The translations under genes and the position numbers were made by a program. Shown here piece by piece: positions 8,796-16,822 of a DNA stretch of 64,000 nt. The stretch comes from BP-133 sp040756995 (GTDB taxonomy: Bacteria > Actinomycetota > Acidimicrobiia > IMCC26256 > BP-133): assembly GCA_040756995.1 (NCBI GenBank), contig JBFLYK010000030.1, positions 1-64,000 on the forward strand. The letters run 5' to 3'. Every line of letters starts with the position of its first letter. Position 1 is the first letter of the stretch. The notes under the pieces are model-generated. The model was given only the letters and a program-made list of their open reading frames with translations. It was not told the DNA's origin and made no database searches.

Positions 8796-9464
8796 ATGAA
8801 ACGTTTCGCTGTAATCATCGTGGGACTCGTCGTGGGCGGCGCCATGCTGGCCGCACCGGCCTGGGCCCACATCGAGGTCGAGGCCCAGCCGGCCTCACCG
8901 AGGGCGGCCGACGCGGTCTTGAAGTTCACCGCCGAATCCGAGTCCAACACGGCGGGGATCACCAAGCTCGAGATCGTGGCCGACCCCGCCATCCCCGCCG
9001 ACCAGATCACCCTCGTCGAGGGCCCCACCGGCTGGAAGATGGGAAGCAGCACGCTGGGCGGCTTCGTCCTGGAAGGTCCGGCGGTGCCGGCAGGCGAGAA
9101 CGCCACGCTGTCGGTCAAGGTCAAGCAGCTACCCGACGCTCCCCAGGTCGTGTTCAAGACCGTCCAGTCCTATTCGGACGGGAGGATCGACCGCTGGATC
9201 GAGCTGCCCGGCCCTGACGGGAAGGAGCCGGAGAAGCCCGCACCGATCATCAAGCTCACCGCCGGCGCCCAAAACGCCGTCTCCGAGAACCCGAAAGAAG
9301 AGACCGAAGCCGGCCACGCCGACGATGAGAACGCACCGCACGGGTCCCTGGCCAGGACCGGCGCGGCGCACCGGACGCTCAGCCTCGCGGCCGGCCTGCT
9401 GTTCGTCTTGGGCGGATTCGGGGTCGGCGCTGGCGCCTCGCGACGCCTCCTCAGGGCAAGGTGA
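8796..9464 (+). CDS. YcnI/DUF1775-type protein with C-terminal sorting signal
   Basis: A 222-residue exported protein: signal peptide, then AHIEVEAQPASPRAADAV (mature N-terminal His as copper ligand), a DUF1775 beta domain with TGWKMGSS and SDGRIDRWIELP blocks, a linker rich in Glu, His and Asp, and a C-terminal LARTG followed by a hydrophobic helix and an Arg-rich tail. LAxTG plus helix plus basic tail is the arrangement recognised by class E sortases, so it may be covalently linked to peptidoglycan or membrane-anchored. AAGGAG lies just before the ATG. Its stop is next to the start of the following membrane protein. Confidence 0.78.
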   Translation: MKRFAVIIVGLVVGGAMLAAPAWAHIEVEAQPASPRAADAVLKFTAESESNTAGITKLEIVADPAIPADQITLVEGPTGWKMGSSTLGGFVLEGPAVPAGENATLSVKVKQLPDAPQVVFKTVQSYSDGRIDRWIELPGPDGKEPEKPAPIIKLTAGAQNAVSENPKEETEAGHADDENAPHGSLARTGAAHRTLSLAAGLLFVLGGFGVGAGASRRLLRAR

Positions 9465-9469
9465 CTGCC

Positions 9470-10516
9470 ATGCGACGGGCGTTGGTCCCGGTGGCGACCT
9501 TGGTTCTCGTCGTCGGCCGGGCCGGTCCGGCCGCGGCCCACGGGGTGGGCGGCTTCAGCTCCTCCAACCTCCGTTCCGAACTCAAGTCCGTGCAGCCCCC
9601 GATCCCCGGCCTGGAAGTGCGGGTCATCGAGTCGGGCAGCCGGCTGGAGGTGGAGAACCGCACCGGCGAAGACGCGGTGGTGATCGGGTACGAAAACGAG
9701 CCCTACCTGCGGGTGGGCCCCGACGGCGTCTTCGAGAACCGGCGTTCCCCGGCCACATACCTCAACAGCGACCGGCGGGGCCGCACCACCGTCCCCGCCA
9801 CCGCCGACCCGAAGGCGGCCCCCGAATGGCGCAAGATCGCGTCGCAGCCCGTGGCCCGGTGGCATGACCACCGTGTCCACTGGATGGGTGACCAGAATCC
9901 GCCGGCGGTTCGCCGGGCCCCGGGCGAGACGCACGTCATCATCCCCAACTGGGTCGTGCCGATCCGGCACGGGTCGACCACCATCGAGGCCCGCGGCGAC
10001 CTCCGCTGGATCCCCGGGTCCAGCCCGGTGCCCTGGCTGGTGATCGCCGGCCTGTTGCTGGCCGCCACCGTCGCCGCCTTCCGGCGTCGGCCGTCGGGCC
10101 CGGCCATCGCCGTGGCAGCCGGCCTGCTTCTCACCCTCGACGTCGTCCACGCCCTCGGCACCAGCTTCGCGGTGACCGCCCCGGCGTCGGACCAGCTGGC
10201 CCGGGCGCTGACCTCGAGCGTCATCTCGCCGGTCGCCTGGATCCTCGGTGGCGTCGGCGTGTGGATGCTGCTCACCAGCCGGCCGGGCCTGCCCCTCGTG
10301 GCAGGCGCGGCGGCGATCGTCGCCCTCTCCGGCGGCCTCGCCGATCTCGCCGACCTGTCGCGCTCCCAGATCCCCTTCGCCTGGAGCGCACCGGCGGCGC
10401 GCCTGCTGGTGGCCACCTCCCTCGGGGCGGGTCTCGGGTTGGCCGTAGCCTGCCTCCTCGCCGCCGCGAACCCCGGAACCTGCGCCGGCCAAAAGACGGG
10501 CTTGAGTTCGCCGTAG
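9470..10516 (+). CDS. Membrane protein with extracytoplasmic domain, copper cluster
   Basis: About 348 residues. A signal peptide ends near AAAHGVGGFSSSNLRSEL. An extracytoplasmic domain of about 150 residues follows (motifs VIGYENEPYLRVGPDGVFEN and WHDHRVHWMGDQNPP, rich in His and Trp), then five or so membrane helices. The His at the presumed mature N-terminus and the HDHRVHWM block could bind metal. ATG 9470 has AAGGTGA upstream; GTG 9461 is an alternative start that overlaps the preceding stop. I recognise it as a conserved companion of YcnI/CopC genes in actinobacteria but know no assigned function. Confidence 0.65.
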   Translation: MRRALVPVATLVLVVGRAGPAAAHGVGGFSSSNLRSELKSVQPPIPGLEVRVIESGSRLEVENRTGEDAVVIGYENEPYLRVGPDGVFENRRSPATYLNSDRRGRTTVPATADPKAAPEWRKIASQPVARWHDHRVHWMGDQNPPAVRRAPGETHVIIPNWVVPIRHGSTTIEARGDLRWIPGSSPVPWLVIAGLLLAATVAAFRRRPSGPAIAVAAGLLLTLDVVHALGTSFAVTAPASDQLARALTSSVISPVAWILGGVGVWMLLTSRPGLPLVAGAAAIVALSGGLADLADLSRSQIPFAWSAPAARLLVATSLGAGLGLAVACLLAAANPGTCAGQKTGLSSP

Positions 10517-10559
10517 CGGGCCCGTGGCCCGGCGGTTCGACAGACAACCTTGTGGCATA

Positions 10560-10574
10560 CCTCCATCAGGGAGG
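10560..10574. promoter_or_regulatory. Palindrome of the operator family, five-base spacer
   Basis: TACCTCC and GGAGG are separated by five bases, 43 bases after the end of the preceding gene. No intact gene starts nearby: the IS630 remnants follow. It may be an orphaned operator whose target gene was displaced by the insertions. Confidence 0.35.
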
Positions 10575-10947
10575 CGCCTCCACCTTGTCGTCGGTGATGG
10601 TGCTCACCGCCCCGGGACGAGCCTCATCGAAAAGCCCGTCGAGCCGCTTGGCCACGAACCGCCGGCGCCCACTTCCCAACCATTGCTTCGCTCACACCGA
10701 CCTGGGCGGCACCGCACGGTTCGTCGCCCCCTCGGCGCAGGCCAACACGATCCGAGCTCGCATGGCCATCGCCTGCGCGCTCTTGCGTCGGCGCACCAGG
10801 CGCTCCAACGCCGAACGCTCCTCCTCGGAGAGCAGCAACTCCATCTTCGGCCGACGTCCGTGCCCATCTCGACCTCCATTGTCAGTCGTCGACAACAGAG
10901 TTCGCGCCCTCTAGCAATTTTCGTCTTCAACCAATGACTCAGGACAC
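10575..10947 (-). pseudogene. Truncated IS630-family transposase
   Basis: From 10895 the minus strand encodes the N-terminal HTH of an IS630 transposase (LLLSEEERSALERLVRRRKSAQ, then ARIVLACAEGATN). The frame is then lost. A second frame carries MVGKWAP and other remnants of the next helix before homology ends near 10575. An AGGACAC end sequence at 10941-10947 mirrors the terminal repeat of the intact neighbour, so this looks like the remains of a related, older insertion. Confidence 0.6.
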
Positions 10948-10954
10948 GCTAGTC

Positions 10955-12038
10955 TAGTGTCCTGTAAGGCTGTTCCGTAGAAAAAGTTGTTGAAAGGCGT
11001 AACGTCCGCGTGCGGGGCGCGTCGTGCTGGCGTGCGCCGAGGGTTGCTCTGGCGGTGAGGTGGCTGCCGAGTTGCGGGTGCATCCCTCGACGGTGTCGAA
11101 GTGGCGGCGAGGTTTCGCCAAGGACCGCCTTGACGGGCTGGTCGATGCCCCCCGCCCCGGGGCGGCTCGCACGATCGGTCATGACGTGATCGAAGCGATC
11201 CTGGTCGAGACGCTCGAGACGGCGCCGCCGGACGCCACGCACTGGTCGACCAGGGGCTTGGCGGCGAAGCACGGCATCAGCCACCAGACGGTGGCCGAGA
11301 TCTGGCGGGCCTTCGGGCTCAAGCCTTGGCGGGAGGACAGCTTCAAGGTGTCGCCTGATCCTGAACTGGTGGAAAAGGTCCGGGACCTGGTCGCCTTGTA
11401 CATGAACCCGCCGGTCGCCGCCGCCGTGTTCGCCGTCGACGAGAAGCCCCAGATCCAGGCCCTGAACCGGACCGCGCCGACGTTGCCGATGCTGCCCACG
11501 ACACCTGCCCGGGCCACCCACGACTACGAACGCAACGGCACCTGCGACCTCTTCGCCGCCCTCGAGGTCGCCACCGGCAAGGTCATCACCGACATTCGGG
11601 GGAGTCACACCAGTGCCGACTTCGTGGCGTTCTTGAACAAGGTCAATCGCCAGGTCCCCGCCGAACTCGACGTGCATGTCATCCTCGACAATCTCTCCAC
11701 CCACAAGACGCCGACGGTCCACAAGTGGCTGCTGCGCCACCGCCGGTTCCACTTCCACTTCACGCCGACCTACGGCTCGTGGATGAATCTCGTCGAGCGG
11801 TGGTTCAGCGCGCTGACCACCAAGAAGCTGCAACGGTCGGCCCACCGCGGCGTCAAAGAGCTCGCCGCCGACATCGAAGCCTGGGCAGCCAACTGGAACG
11901 AGAACCCCACCCCGTTCGTCTGGCACAAGACCGCCGAACAGATCCTCGAACGACTCGCCGGCTACTGCGCCGCCATCAACGAGAACGCCACCGCATGAAA
12001 ACACGATTTTCACGGCCCTTCAATCTGACAGGACACTA
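10955..12038 (+). mobile_element. IS630-family insertion sequence with TA target duplication
   Basis: Inverted ends GTGTCCTGT (10957-10965) and ACAGGACAC (12028-12036) flank one transposase gene, and a TA dinucleotide borders each side (10955-10956 and 12037-12038), as expected for IS630/Tc1 elements. The right-hand TA is the TA of the ftsH stop codon (minus strand TAG at 12038-12036). Confidence 0.85.
11024..11998 (+). CDS. IS630-family transposase
   Basis: A 324-residue transposase. An N-terminal HTH (VAAELRVHPSTVSKWRRGFAK) is followed by a winged helix (STRGLAAKHGISHQTV) and a DDE_3 catalytic domain with FAVDEKPQIQAL (first Asp), DNLSTHK (second Asp) and TPTYGSWMNLVERWF (Glu). Upstream of GTG 11024 the frame has no start codon before a stop, although ARVVLACAEG-type sequence begins slightly earlier, so the N-terminus is short or uses an unusual start. 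It is bounded by the element's inverted repeats and is otherwise intact. Confidence 0.85.
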   Translation: MLACAEGCSGGEVAAELRVHPSTVSKWRRGFAKDRLDGLVDAPRPGAARTIGHDVIEAILVETLETAPPDATHWSTRGLAAKHGISHQTVAEIWRAFGLKPWREDSFKVSPDPELVEKVRDLVALYMNPPVAAAVFAVDEKPQIQALNRTAPTLPMLPTTPARATHDYERNGTCDLFAALEVATGKVITDIRGSHTSADFVAFLNKVNRQVPAELDVHVILDNLSTHKTPTVHKWLLRHRRFHFHFTPTYGSWMNLVERWFSALTTKKLQRSAHRGVKELAADIEAWAANWNENPTPFVWHKTAEQILERLAGYCAAINENATA

Positions 12039-13976
12039 GGAGCTCAGCGCGGGAGGAGCGTCAGGCGTCCCTGATGATGATGGGACGTTCACTGCCCTGC
12101 CGGAATGGCCATTGGCGGCCGCAATGAGGTGCCGTACCTGGGAGCCGGCCAACGTCTCATGCTCCAGTAGCGCGGCGGCCACCGCTTCCAGCCCGGCACG
12201 ATGGTGCCCGAGGAGATCCCGGGCCCGCTGCTCCTGCTGGCGGAGGATGCGCTCGGCTTCCGTGTCGATGATACGGGCGGTCTCGTCGGCGTAATCGCGG
12301 GACTGGAGCATCTCCTCGCCGAGGAAGGCACCGCCGCCGCTCCAGGCCATGGGGCCGACCCGGTCCGACATGCCCCATTCCCGGACCATGCGGCGGGCGG
12401 TCTCGGTCGCTCCGACGAGGTCGTTGTTGGCCCCGGTCGAGACCACGCCGAAGATCAGCTCCTCGGCGACGCGGCCGCCGAGGCGGATCGCCAGGGAGTC
12501 CTCGATCCAGGGCTGCTGGTAGATGTGCTTCTCCTCGAGGGGCAGCTGCTGGGTCACCCCGAGGGCCATCCCCGTCGGCAGGATCGTCACCTTGTGCAGC
12601 GGATCGGCGTGCTCGAGGAGCTCGGCGAGTACGGCATGACCCCCTTCGTGATAGGCGATCACCTTCTTGTCCCGATCCGAAAGGGCCATCGTCTCCCGCC
12701 GAAGACCCATGAGCACCCGGTCCCGGGCGGCTTCGAAGTCACGGCCGTCGACGTCCTTCACTCCCCGGCGCACGGCGATCAGCGCCGCTTCGTTCACGAG
12801 GTTGGCGAGATCGGCGCCGCTCATCCCCGGCGTTCCCCGGGCTACGATGTCGAGGTCGACCTCCCGGGCCAGGCGCTTGTCGCGGCAGTGCACGGTCAGG
12901 ATCGCCCTCCGCTCCTCCAGAGTCGGGAGCGGAACGAGGATCTGGCGGTCGAACCGCCCGGGCCGCAGCAAGGCCGAGTCGAGGATGTCGGGGCGGTTCG
13001 TGGCGGCGATCATCACGATGCCCTCGGTGGCTTCGAAACCGTCCATCTCGGAGAGCATCTTGTTCAGGGTCTGGTCCCGCTCGTCGTGGCCACCGCCGAA
13101 CCCCATTCCCCGCCGGCGCCCGATCGAGTCGATCTCGTCGACGAAGATGATCGCCGGCGCCTCCTTGCGGGCGGTCTGGAACAGGTCGCGCACCCGGGCA
13201 GCTCCCACCCCGACGAACACCTCCATGAAGTCGGAGCCGGACAGCGACATGAACGGGACCTCGGCCTCGCCGGCCACCGCCCGGGCGAGGAGCGTCTTGC
13301 CGGTGCCGGGGGGTCCCACGAGGAGGACGCCTTTGGGGATGCGGGCGCCGATCTCCCTGAACTTATTGGGGTGCTTGAGGAACTCGACGACCTCGGTGAT
13401 CTCCTCCTTTACCGGGCCGTACCCGGCCACGTCTCCGAAGGTCGTCTTCGGCCGCTCCGTGGTGTAGATCTTCGCCGGGCTCCGGCCGATGCTGGGCACC
13501 CCCCCGGCCATGGGGCCCATCGGGCCCATCTGGGCTGCGGCCCGCCGGCGGGCCCACCAGAAAAAGGCCACCACCAAGGCGAAGGGCACGAGCCAGGTCA
13601 ACGCCGGTCCGAGGAAGGACGGCCCGGGGTTCCGGTACTCGCGCTGGACCCCGTGCCGGTCGAGCAGGTCGATGTCGGCGTCGGGCATGCCCCCCGGCGG
13701 CCCTTGCGACGTGGTGCGTCCACCGTCTTTCAGTTCGGCGTCGATGCGCCCGGTGTCGGCGTTGATGTGGACGCGGAGGACATTGTCGACCGTCACCTTG
13801 CGGAGGAGGCTCGTGTAGGCGATGGGCTCCCGGGAGTCGTTCACGGGCGAAAACTGGTTTGCCACCACGAAACTACCGAGCACCAGAACGGCGATACCCC
13901 AGCCGGCCGCCGGCGGGAAGCGCCGGCGCTGCCGCGGAGGACGGGGTCGGTCGGCGTCACCGAGCGGAGCGCTCAT
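12036..13976 (-). CDS. ftsH: ATP-dependent zinc metalloprotease FtsH
   Basis: A membrane-anchored AAA+ protease, 646 residues. It has an N-terminal membrane helix (GWGIAVLVLGSFVVANQF), a short external domain, a second helix (ALTWLVPFALVVAFFWWAR), an AAA module with Walker A GPPGTGKT, Walker B IIFVDEID and the SRH region ATNRPDILDSALLRPGRFDR, and an M41 protease domain with HEGGH zinc motif. It degrades misassembled membrane proteins. Here it is probably a dedicated extra copy for the oxidation island rather than the housekeeping gene, because it sits beside MoxR/VWA genes and a palindrome of the operator family lies 81 bases upstream. Its stop codon contains the IS630 target TA. Confidence 0.93.
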   Translation of the reverse strand: MSAPLGDADRPRPPRQRRRFPPAAGWGIAVLVLGSFVVANQFSPVNDSREPIAYTSLLRKVTVDNVLRVHINADTGRIDAELKDGGRTTSQGPPGGMPDADIDLLDRHGVQREYRNPGPSFLGPALTWLVPFALVVAFFWWARRRAAAQMGPMGPMAGGVPSIGRSPAKIYTTERPKTTFGDVAGYGPVKEEITEVVEFLKHPNKFREIGARIPKGVLLVGPPGTGKTLLARAVAGEAEVPFMSLSGSDFMEVFVGVGAARVRDLFQTARKEAPAIIFVDEIDSIGRRRGMGFGGGHDERDQTLNKMLSEMDGFEATEGIVMIAATNRPDILDSALLRPGRFDRQILVPLPTLEERRAILTVHCRDKRLAREVDLDIVARGTPGMSGADLANLVNEAALIAVRRGVKDVDGRDFEAARDRVLMGLRRETMALSDRDKKVIAYHEGGHAVLAELLEHADPLHKVTILPTGMALGVTQQLPLEEKHIYQQPWIEDSLAIRLGGRVAEELIFGVVSTGANNDLVGATETARRMVREWGMSDRVGPMAWSGGGAFLGEEMLQSRDYADETARIIDTEAERILRQQEQRARDLLGHHRAGLEAVAAALLEHETLAGSQVRHLIAAANGHSGRAVNVPSSSGTPDAPPALSS

Positions 13977-14056
13977 GCCGGCACCAGCCGGGAGCGGGAA
14001 GAAGCGCGGTCATGCTTCATGGCGAGAAGTCTGTCCCCGTGACGTACAGCGCCGTA

Positions 14057-14070
14057 CCCCCAGATGGAGG
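14057..14070. promoter_or_regulatory. Palindromic operator candidate upstream of ftsH
   Basis: TACCCCC-AGAT-GGAGG, one mismatch from the core. It lies 81 bases before the ftsH ATG (minus strand), a distance similar to those at the other sites. Confidence 0.6.
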
Positions 14071-14088
14071 GCACGACTGGACAACGTG

Positions 14089-14139
14089 ATCGCGGCGCCG
14101 AGGAGCCGAGTGTGCGAGGACACTCCCCGGCGCCGCGAT
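14089..14139 (-). terminator. Stacked hairpin between the VWA gene and ftsH
   Basis: A 12-base perfect outer stem (ATCGCGGCGCCG/CGGCGCCGCGAT) encloses a second 6-base stem (GAGTGT/ACACTC). It lies 13 bases past the end of the minus-strand VWA gene and ends before the ftsH operator. There is no clear U-tract, so it may be a terminator or an RNA stability element. Confidence 0.5.
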
Positions 14140-14151
14140 AATCGGCCGGCG

Positions 14152-15660
14152 TCAAGATCCTCGGAGGATCGTCTCGGCCGCCCCTTCGAGGTCGTCCAGA
14201 TCGCGGACCACTTCGACTCGGGAGCAGATCTCGGCGTAGGCCGGCATGTCGCTGCCGCCCAGGACCCACGAACGGGGGTGCTCGGGGGTGAGCCAGACAA
14301 GCTGGCGGCAGCGGCGGCGGACGGCGTCGAGGGCCCAGGCATTGGCCGGGTTCCCGTTGCCCCGCCCGTCCCCGAGCACGACCACGGTCGTCCGCCGGTT
14401 CACCGCCCCAAGGTGATGATCACAGAACCTCGCCAGGGCGGCTCCGTAGTTGGAGTTGGCCGCCACGTCGAGCACCTCCCCGCCGAAGATCAGGCCCAGG
14501 GCGTCCTCCAGCGGGCAGTCCTCCAGGTACGGAGTCACCTCCACCAGCTCCGAGACGAAGGCAAACGTGCGAACCTGTGAGAAGAGGCCCTGCAGGCCAT
14601 GGACCAGGTGCAGGGTGAAGCGGGCCGTGTTTCGGACCGACAGGCTCACGTCGACGAGCAGGACGATCCGCGGTCGGTCCTCGCGGCGGCTCATGAGCAC
14701 CGGCTTGAACGGCAGGCCTCCGTAGCGCATGTTGGACCGGATGGTCCGCGCCGCGTGGACCCGGCCACGAGGTGACAGCGCCCGACGGGGCGACAATGCC
14801 CCGTGGAACTGGTGGGCGAGGCGCCGGAGCACGGCTGCCATTCTGCGCCGTTCCTCTTCGGTAAAGGCCGTCCGGTAGGCGGGTTGGAGCGGCCGGTCGT
14901 TGCCCCCGTCGGCCTCCAGGAGGAGCAGCTTCTCCAGGTGCCGGCGAAGGAGCTCCGGAAGATTGGCGATGCCGCCGTCGACCATCCGGCGCATCTGTTC
15001 CAGCGCCTCCGAGTCGAGCCCGAGCTCGGCGAAGGCATCCGGCAGATGGTCGGCGGCCGCCACGACGAGATCCGCCTCCAGCGTCTCCGCGCCGGCCGCG
15101 GCCAGGTCCCCGGCGAAGGCGGCGTTGCTGAGCCGGTCGACCGCGAGCTGTTGGCGGAGCCCGGCCAGCGCTCGTTCCAGCCCGTCTCGATCGGCCGCCA
15201 TCATGAGATCCTGGCCCAGCGCCGACAGATCGATGCGGTTCCCGTCCTGGTGCAGGCGCCGGGACGTGGCCAGGTCTCGATCCTCGAAGTACCGGGCCAC
15301 ATCGCTCGGCGTCTCGTGGGAATGGCTCGGGTCGTCGAAGTCGGTGGCTTCCTCGGAGACCTTCACCGATGACGGGTGTGCTTCGGTCATTGGCTGGCCG
15401 TGCTCGTGGTCGTGACCGTCGTGGCCGTCGATGCGTTCCTGCCCGACGGAGAAGAAGAGGTCGAAGAGCCGGTCGAAGATCTCGGCGTCCCGGCCTTCCT
15501 TCACGAGCGTGGCTCGGAGCGCGGTCTTCACCTGACGGCGGTCGCCGAGCGGGACCAGGGCCAGGGAAGCCAGCCCGTCGAGGGTCTCGGCGGGAGAGAT
15601 GCGCAGGCCCTGGTGCCGGAGGAGCCGGATGAAGCGCAGGAGGACGCTGTCCACCGCCAC
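14152..15660 (-). CDS. coxE: CoxE-like von Willebrand factor A domain protein
   Basis: A 502-residue cytoplasmic protein. The N-terminal half is helical (LRFIRLLRHQGLRISPAETLDGL, typical of CoxE), the middle is charged with a His/Asp-rich stretch (GHDGHDHEHGQ), and the C-terminal half is a VWA domain with a MIDAS motif DVSLSV and the later GDGRGNGNP loop. CoxE-type proteins work with MoxR/CoxD ATPases to insert metals or mature metalloenzymes such as CO dehydrogenase or methanol dehydrogenase. The MoxR partner ends 18 bases upstream. The client here could be the methanol dehydrogenase next door or the CoxSLM enzyme at 37-40 kb; the sequence does not decide. Confidence 0.82.
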   Translation of the reverse strand: MAVDSVLLRFIRLLRHQGLRISPAETLDGLASLALVPLGDRRQVKTALRATLVKEGRDAEIFDRLFDLFFSVGQERIDGHDGHDHEHGQPMTEAHPSSVKVSEEATDFDDPSHSHETPSDVARYFEDRDLATSRRLHQDGNRIDLSALGQDLMMAADRDGLERALAGLRQQLAVDRLSNAAFAGDLAAAGAETLEADLVVAAADHLPDAFAELGLDSEALEQMRRMVDGGIANLPELLRRHLEKLLLLEADGGNDRPLQPAYRTAFTEEERRRMAAVLRRLAHQFHGALSPRRALSPRGRVHAARTIRSNMRYGGLPFKPVLMSRREDRPRIVLLVDVSLSVRNTARFTLHLVHGLQGLFSQVRTFAFVSELVEVTPYLEDCPLEDALGLIFGGEVLDVAANSNYGAALARFCDHHLGAVNRRTTVVVLGDGRGNGNPANAWALDAVRRRCRQLVWLTPEHPRSWVLGGSDMPAYAEICSRVEVVRDLDDLEGAAETILRGS

Positions 15661-15678
15661 GAACCCCGGACCGTCGGG

Positions 15679-16728
15679 TCAGCTGACGGCGCCGAAGTAG
15701 CCGAGGGCGTGACGCCGGTAGCGCTCCTCGGGGCCGTCGTGGGAGTGGCCGTTGCCGTGGCTGTGACGATGGTCGTGGTCGTGGCCGTGATCCCGGTCGA
15801 GCCCCTCGTCCTCCGGCTCGCCGAACAGCCTCGGGAGCGCCCGGGCGGCGGTCTCGACGTCGCGGTCGTACTTGAGGATCAGCATCAGCGTCTCCTCGAC
15901 GACCTGCCGTCCGAGCGACGCGACGTTGAGCAGGGCGAGCGCCCGCGCCCAGTCAATCGCCTCGCTGATGCTCGGTGACTTGCGGAGGTCAAGCTCCCGG
16001 ATGCCACGGACGACGTCGACGACCTGACGCCGGAGCTCGTCGGCGATGCCCGGCACCTTGAGGCGCAGGATCTCGAGCTCCCGGGCGGCGCCCGGGTAAC
16101 CGAGCGAGAGATGGACGCACCGGCGCTTGAGCGCCTCGCTCAGCTCCCGGGTGTTGTTCGAGGTGATCACTACATAGGGGACGAATTTGGCGGCGACCGT
16201 GCCGAGCTCGGGGATCGTCACCTGGAACTCGGCGAGCACCTCGAGCATCAGGGCCTCAAGATGCTCGTCGGCCCGGTCGATCTCGTCGATGAGGAGCACG
16301 GCCGGCTCGTCGGAGCGGATCGCCTCGAGCAGCGGACGGCTCACGAGGAAGTGCTCGGAGAAGAAGACGCTCTCATGGCGGGAGAGTCGCTCGGCGGCGC
16401 CGCCGAGGTCGGGAAGGTCTTCGAGGAGGCTGTCGATCTTCTCGCGCAGCAGCTGGGTGTAGAGGAGTTGCTTGCCGTAGTCCCACTCGTAGAGGGCCTT
16501 GGTGTCGTCCTGGCCCTCGTAGCACTGGAGGCGGATCAGCCGCCGGCCGGTGGCGGCGGCCAGTGACTTTGCCAGTTCCGTCTTGCCCACCCCGGCTGGG
16601 CCTTCGACCAGCACCGGCTTGTTGAGCGCGGTGGCCAGGTACATCACCGTGGCCAGCCGATCGTCCGTGACGTAACCGTGGGCCCTCAGGGCCTCGGTCA
16701 CCTCGGCTGCCGAATTGAGGCTTCCCAC
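15679..16728 (-). CDS. MoxR-family AAA+ ATPase with His-rich tail
   Basis: A 349-residue chaperone ATPase. GTG 16728 is preceded by GGAAGGAG at good spacing, so I prefer it to the ATG 26 codons upstream. It has Walker A VEGPAGVGKTE, Walker B AVLLIDEIDRAD, sensor VVITSNN and Arg finger region LKRRCVHL, all typical of MoxR/CoxD. The C-terminus carries an unusual alternating His-Asp-Gly stretch (about residues 322-336, HGHDHDHRHSHG), a likely metal-binding tail. Its partner VWA gene follows directly. MoxR/VWA pairs mature metalloenzymes, and the methanol dehydrogenase gene sits immediately upstream in the same direction. Confidence 0.87.
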   Translation of the reverse strand: MGSLNSAAEVTEALRAHGYVTDDRLATVMYLATALNKPVLVEGPAGVGKTELAKSLAAATGRRLIRLQCYEGQDDTKALYEWDYGKQLLYTQLLREKIDSLLEDLPDLGGAAERLSRHESVFFSEHFLVSRPLLEAIRSDEPAVLLIDEIDRADEHLEALMLEVLAEFQVTIPELGTVAAKFVPYVVITSNNTRELSEALKRRCVHLSLGYPGAARELEILRLKVPGIADELRRQVVDVVRGIRELDLRKSPSISEAIDWARALALLNVASLGRQVVEETLMLILKYDRDVETAARALPRLFGEPEDEGLDRDHGHDHDHRHSHGNGHSHDGPEERYRRHALGYFGAVS

Positions 16729-16822
16729 CGCTCGACTCTCCTTCCGGGCCCGGGATCGTGGCGCCGGGAGGCAGCGGGCGAGCAAACGCCCCGACGCGAC
16801 GACCACCGGCCGGCTCAGGTGA

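Noticed and set aside
12201..14042. Long plus-strand open frame opposite ftsH
   Set aside because: It mirrors the third-position GC of ftsH and has no recognisable domain.
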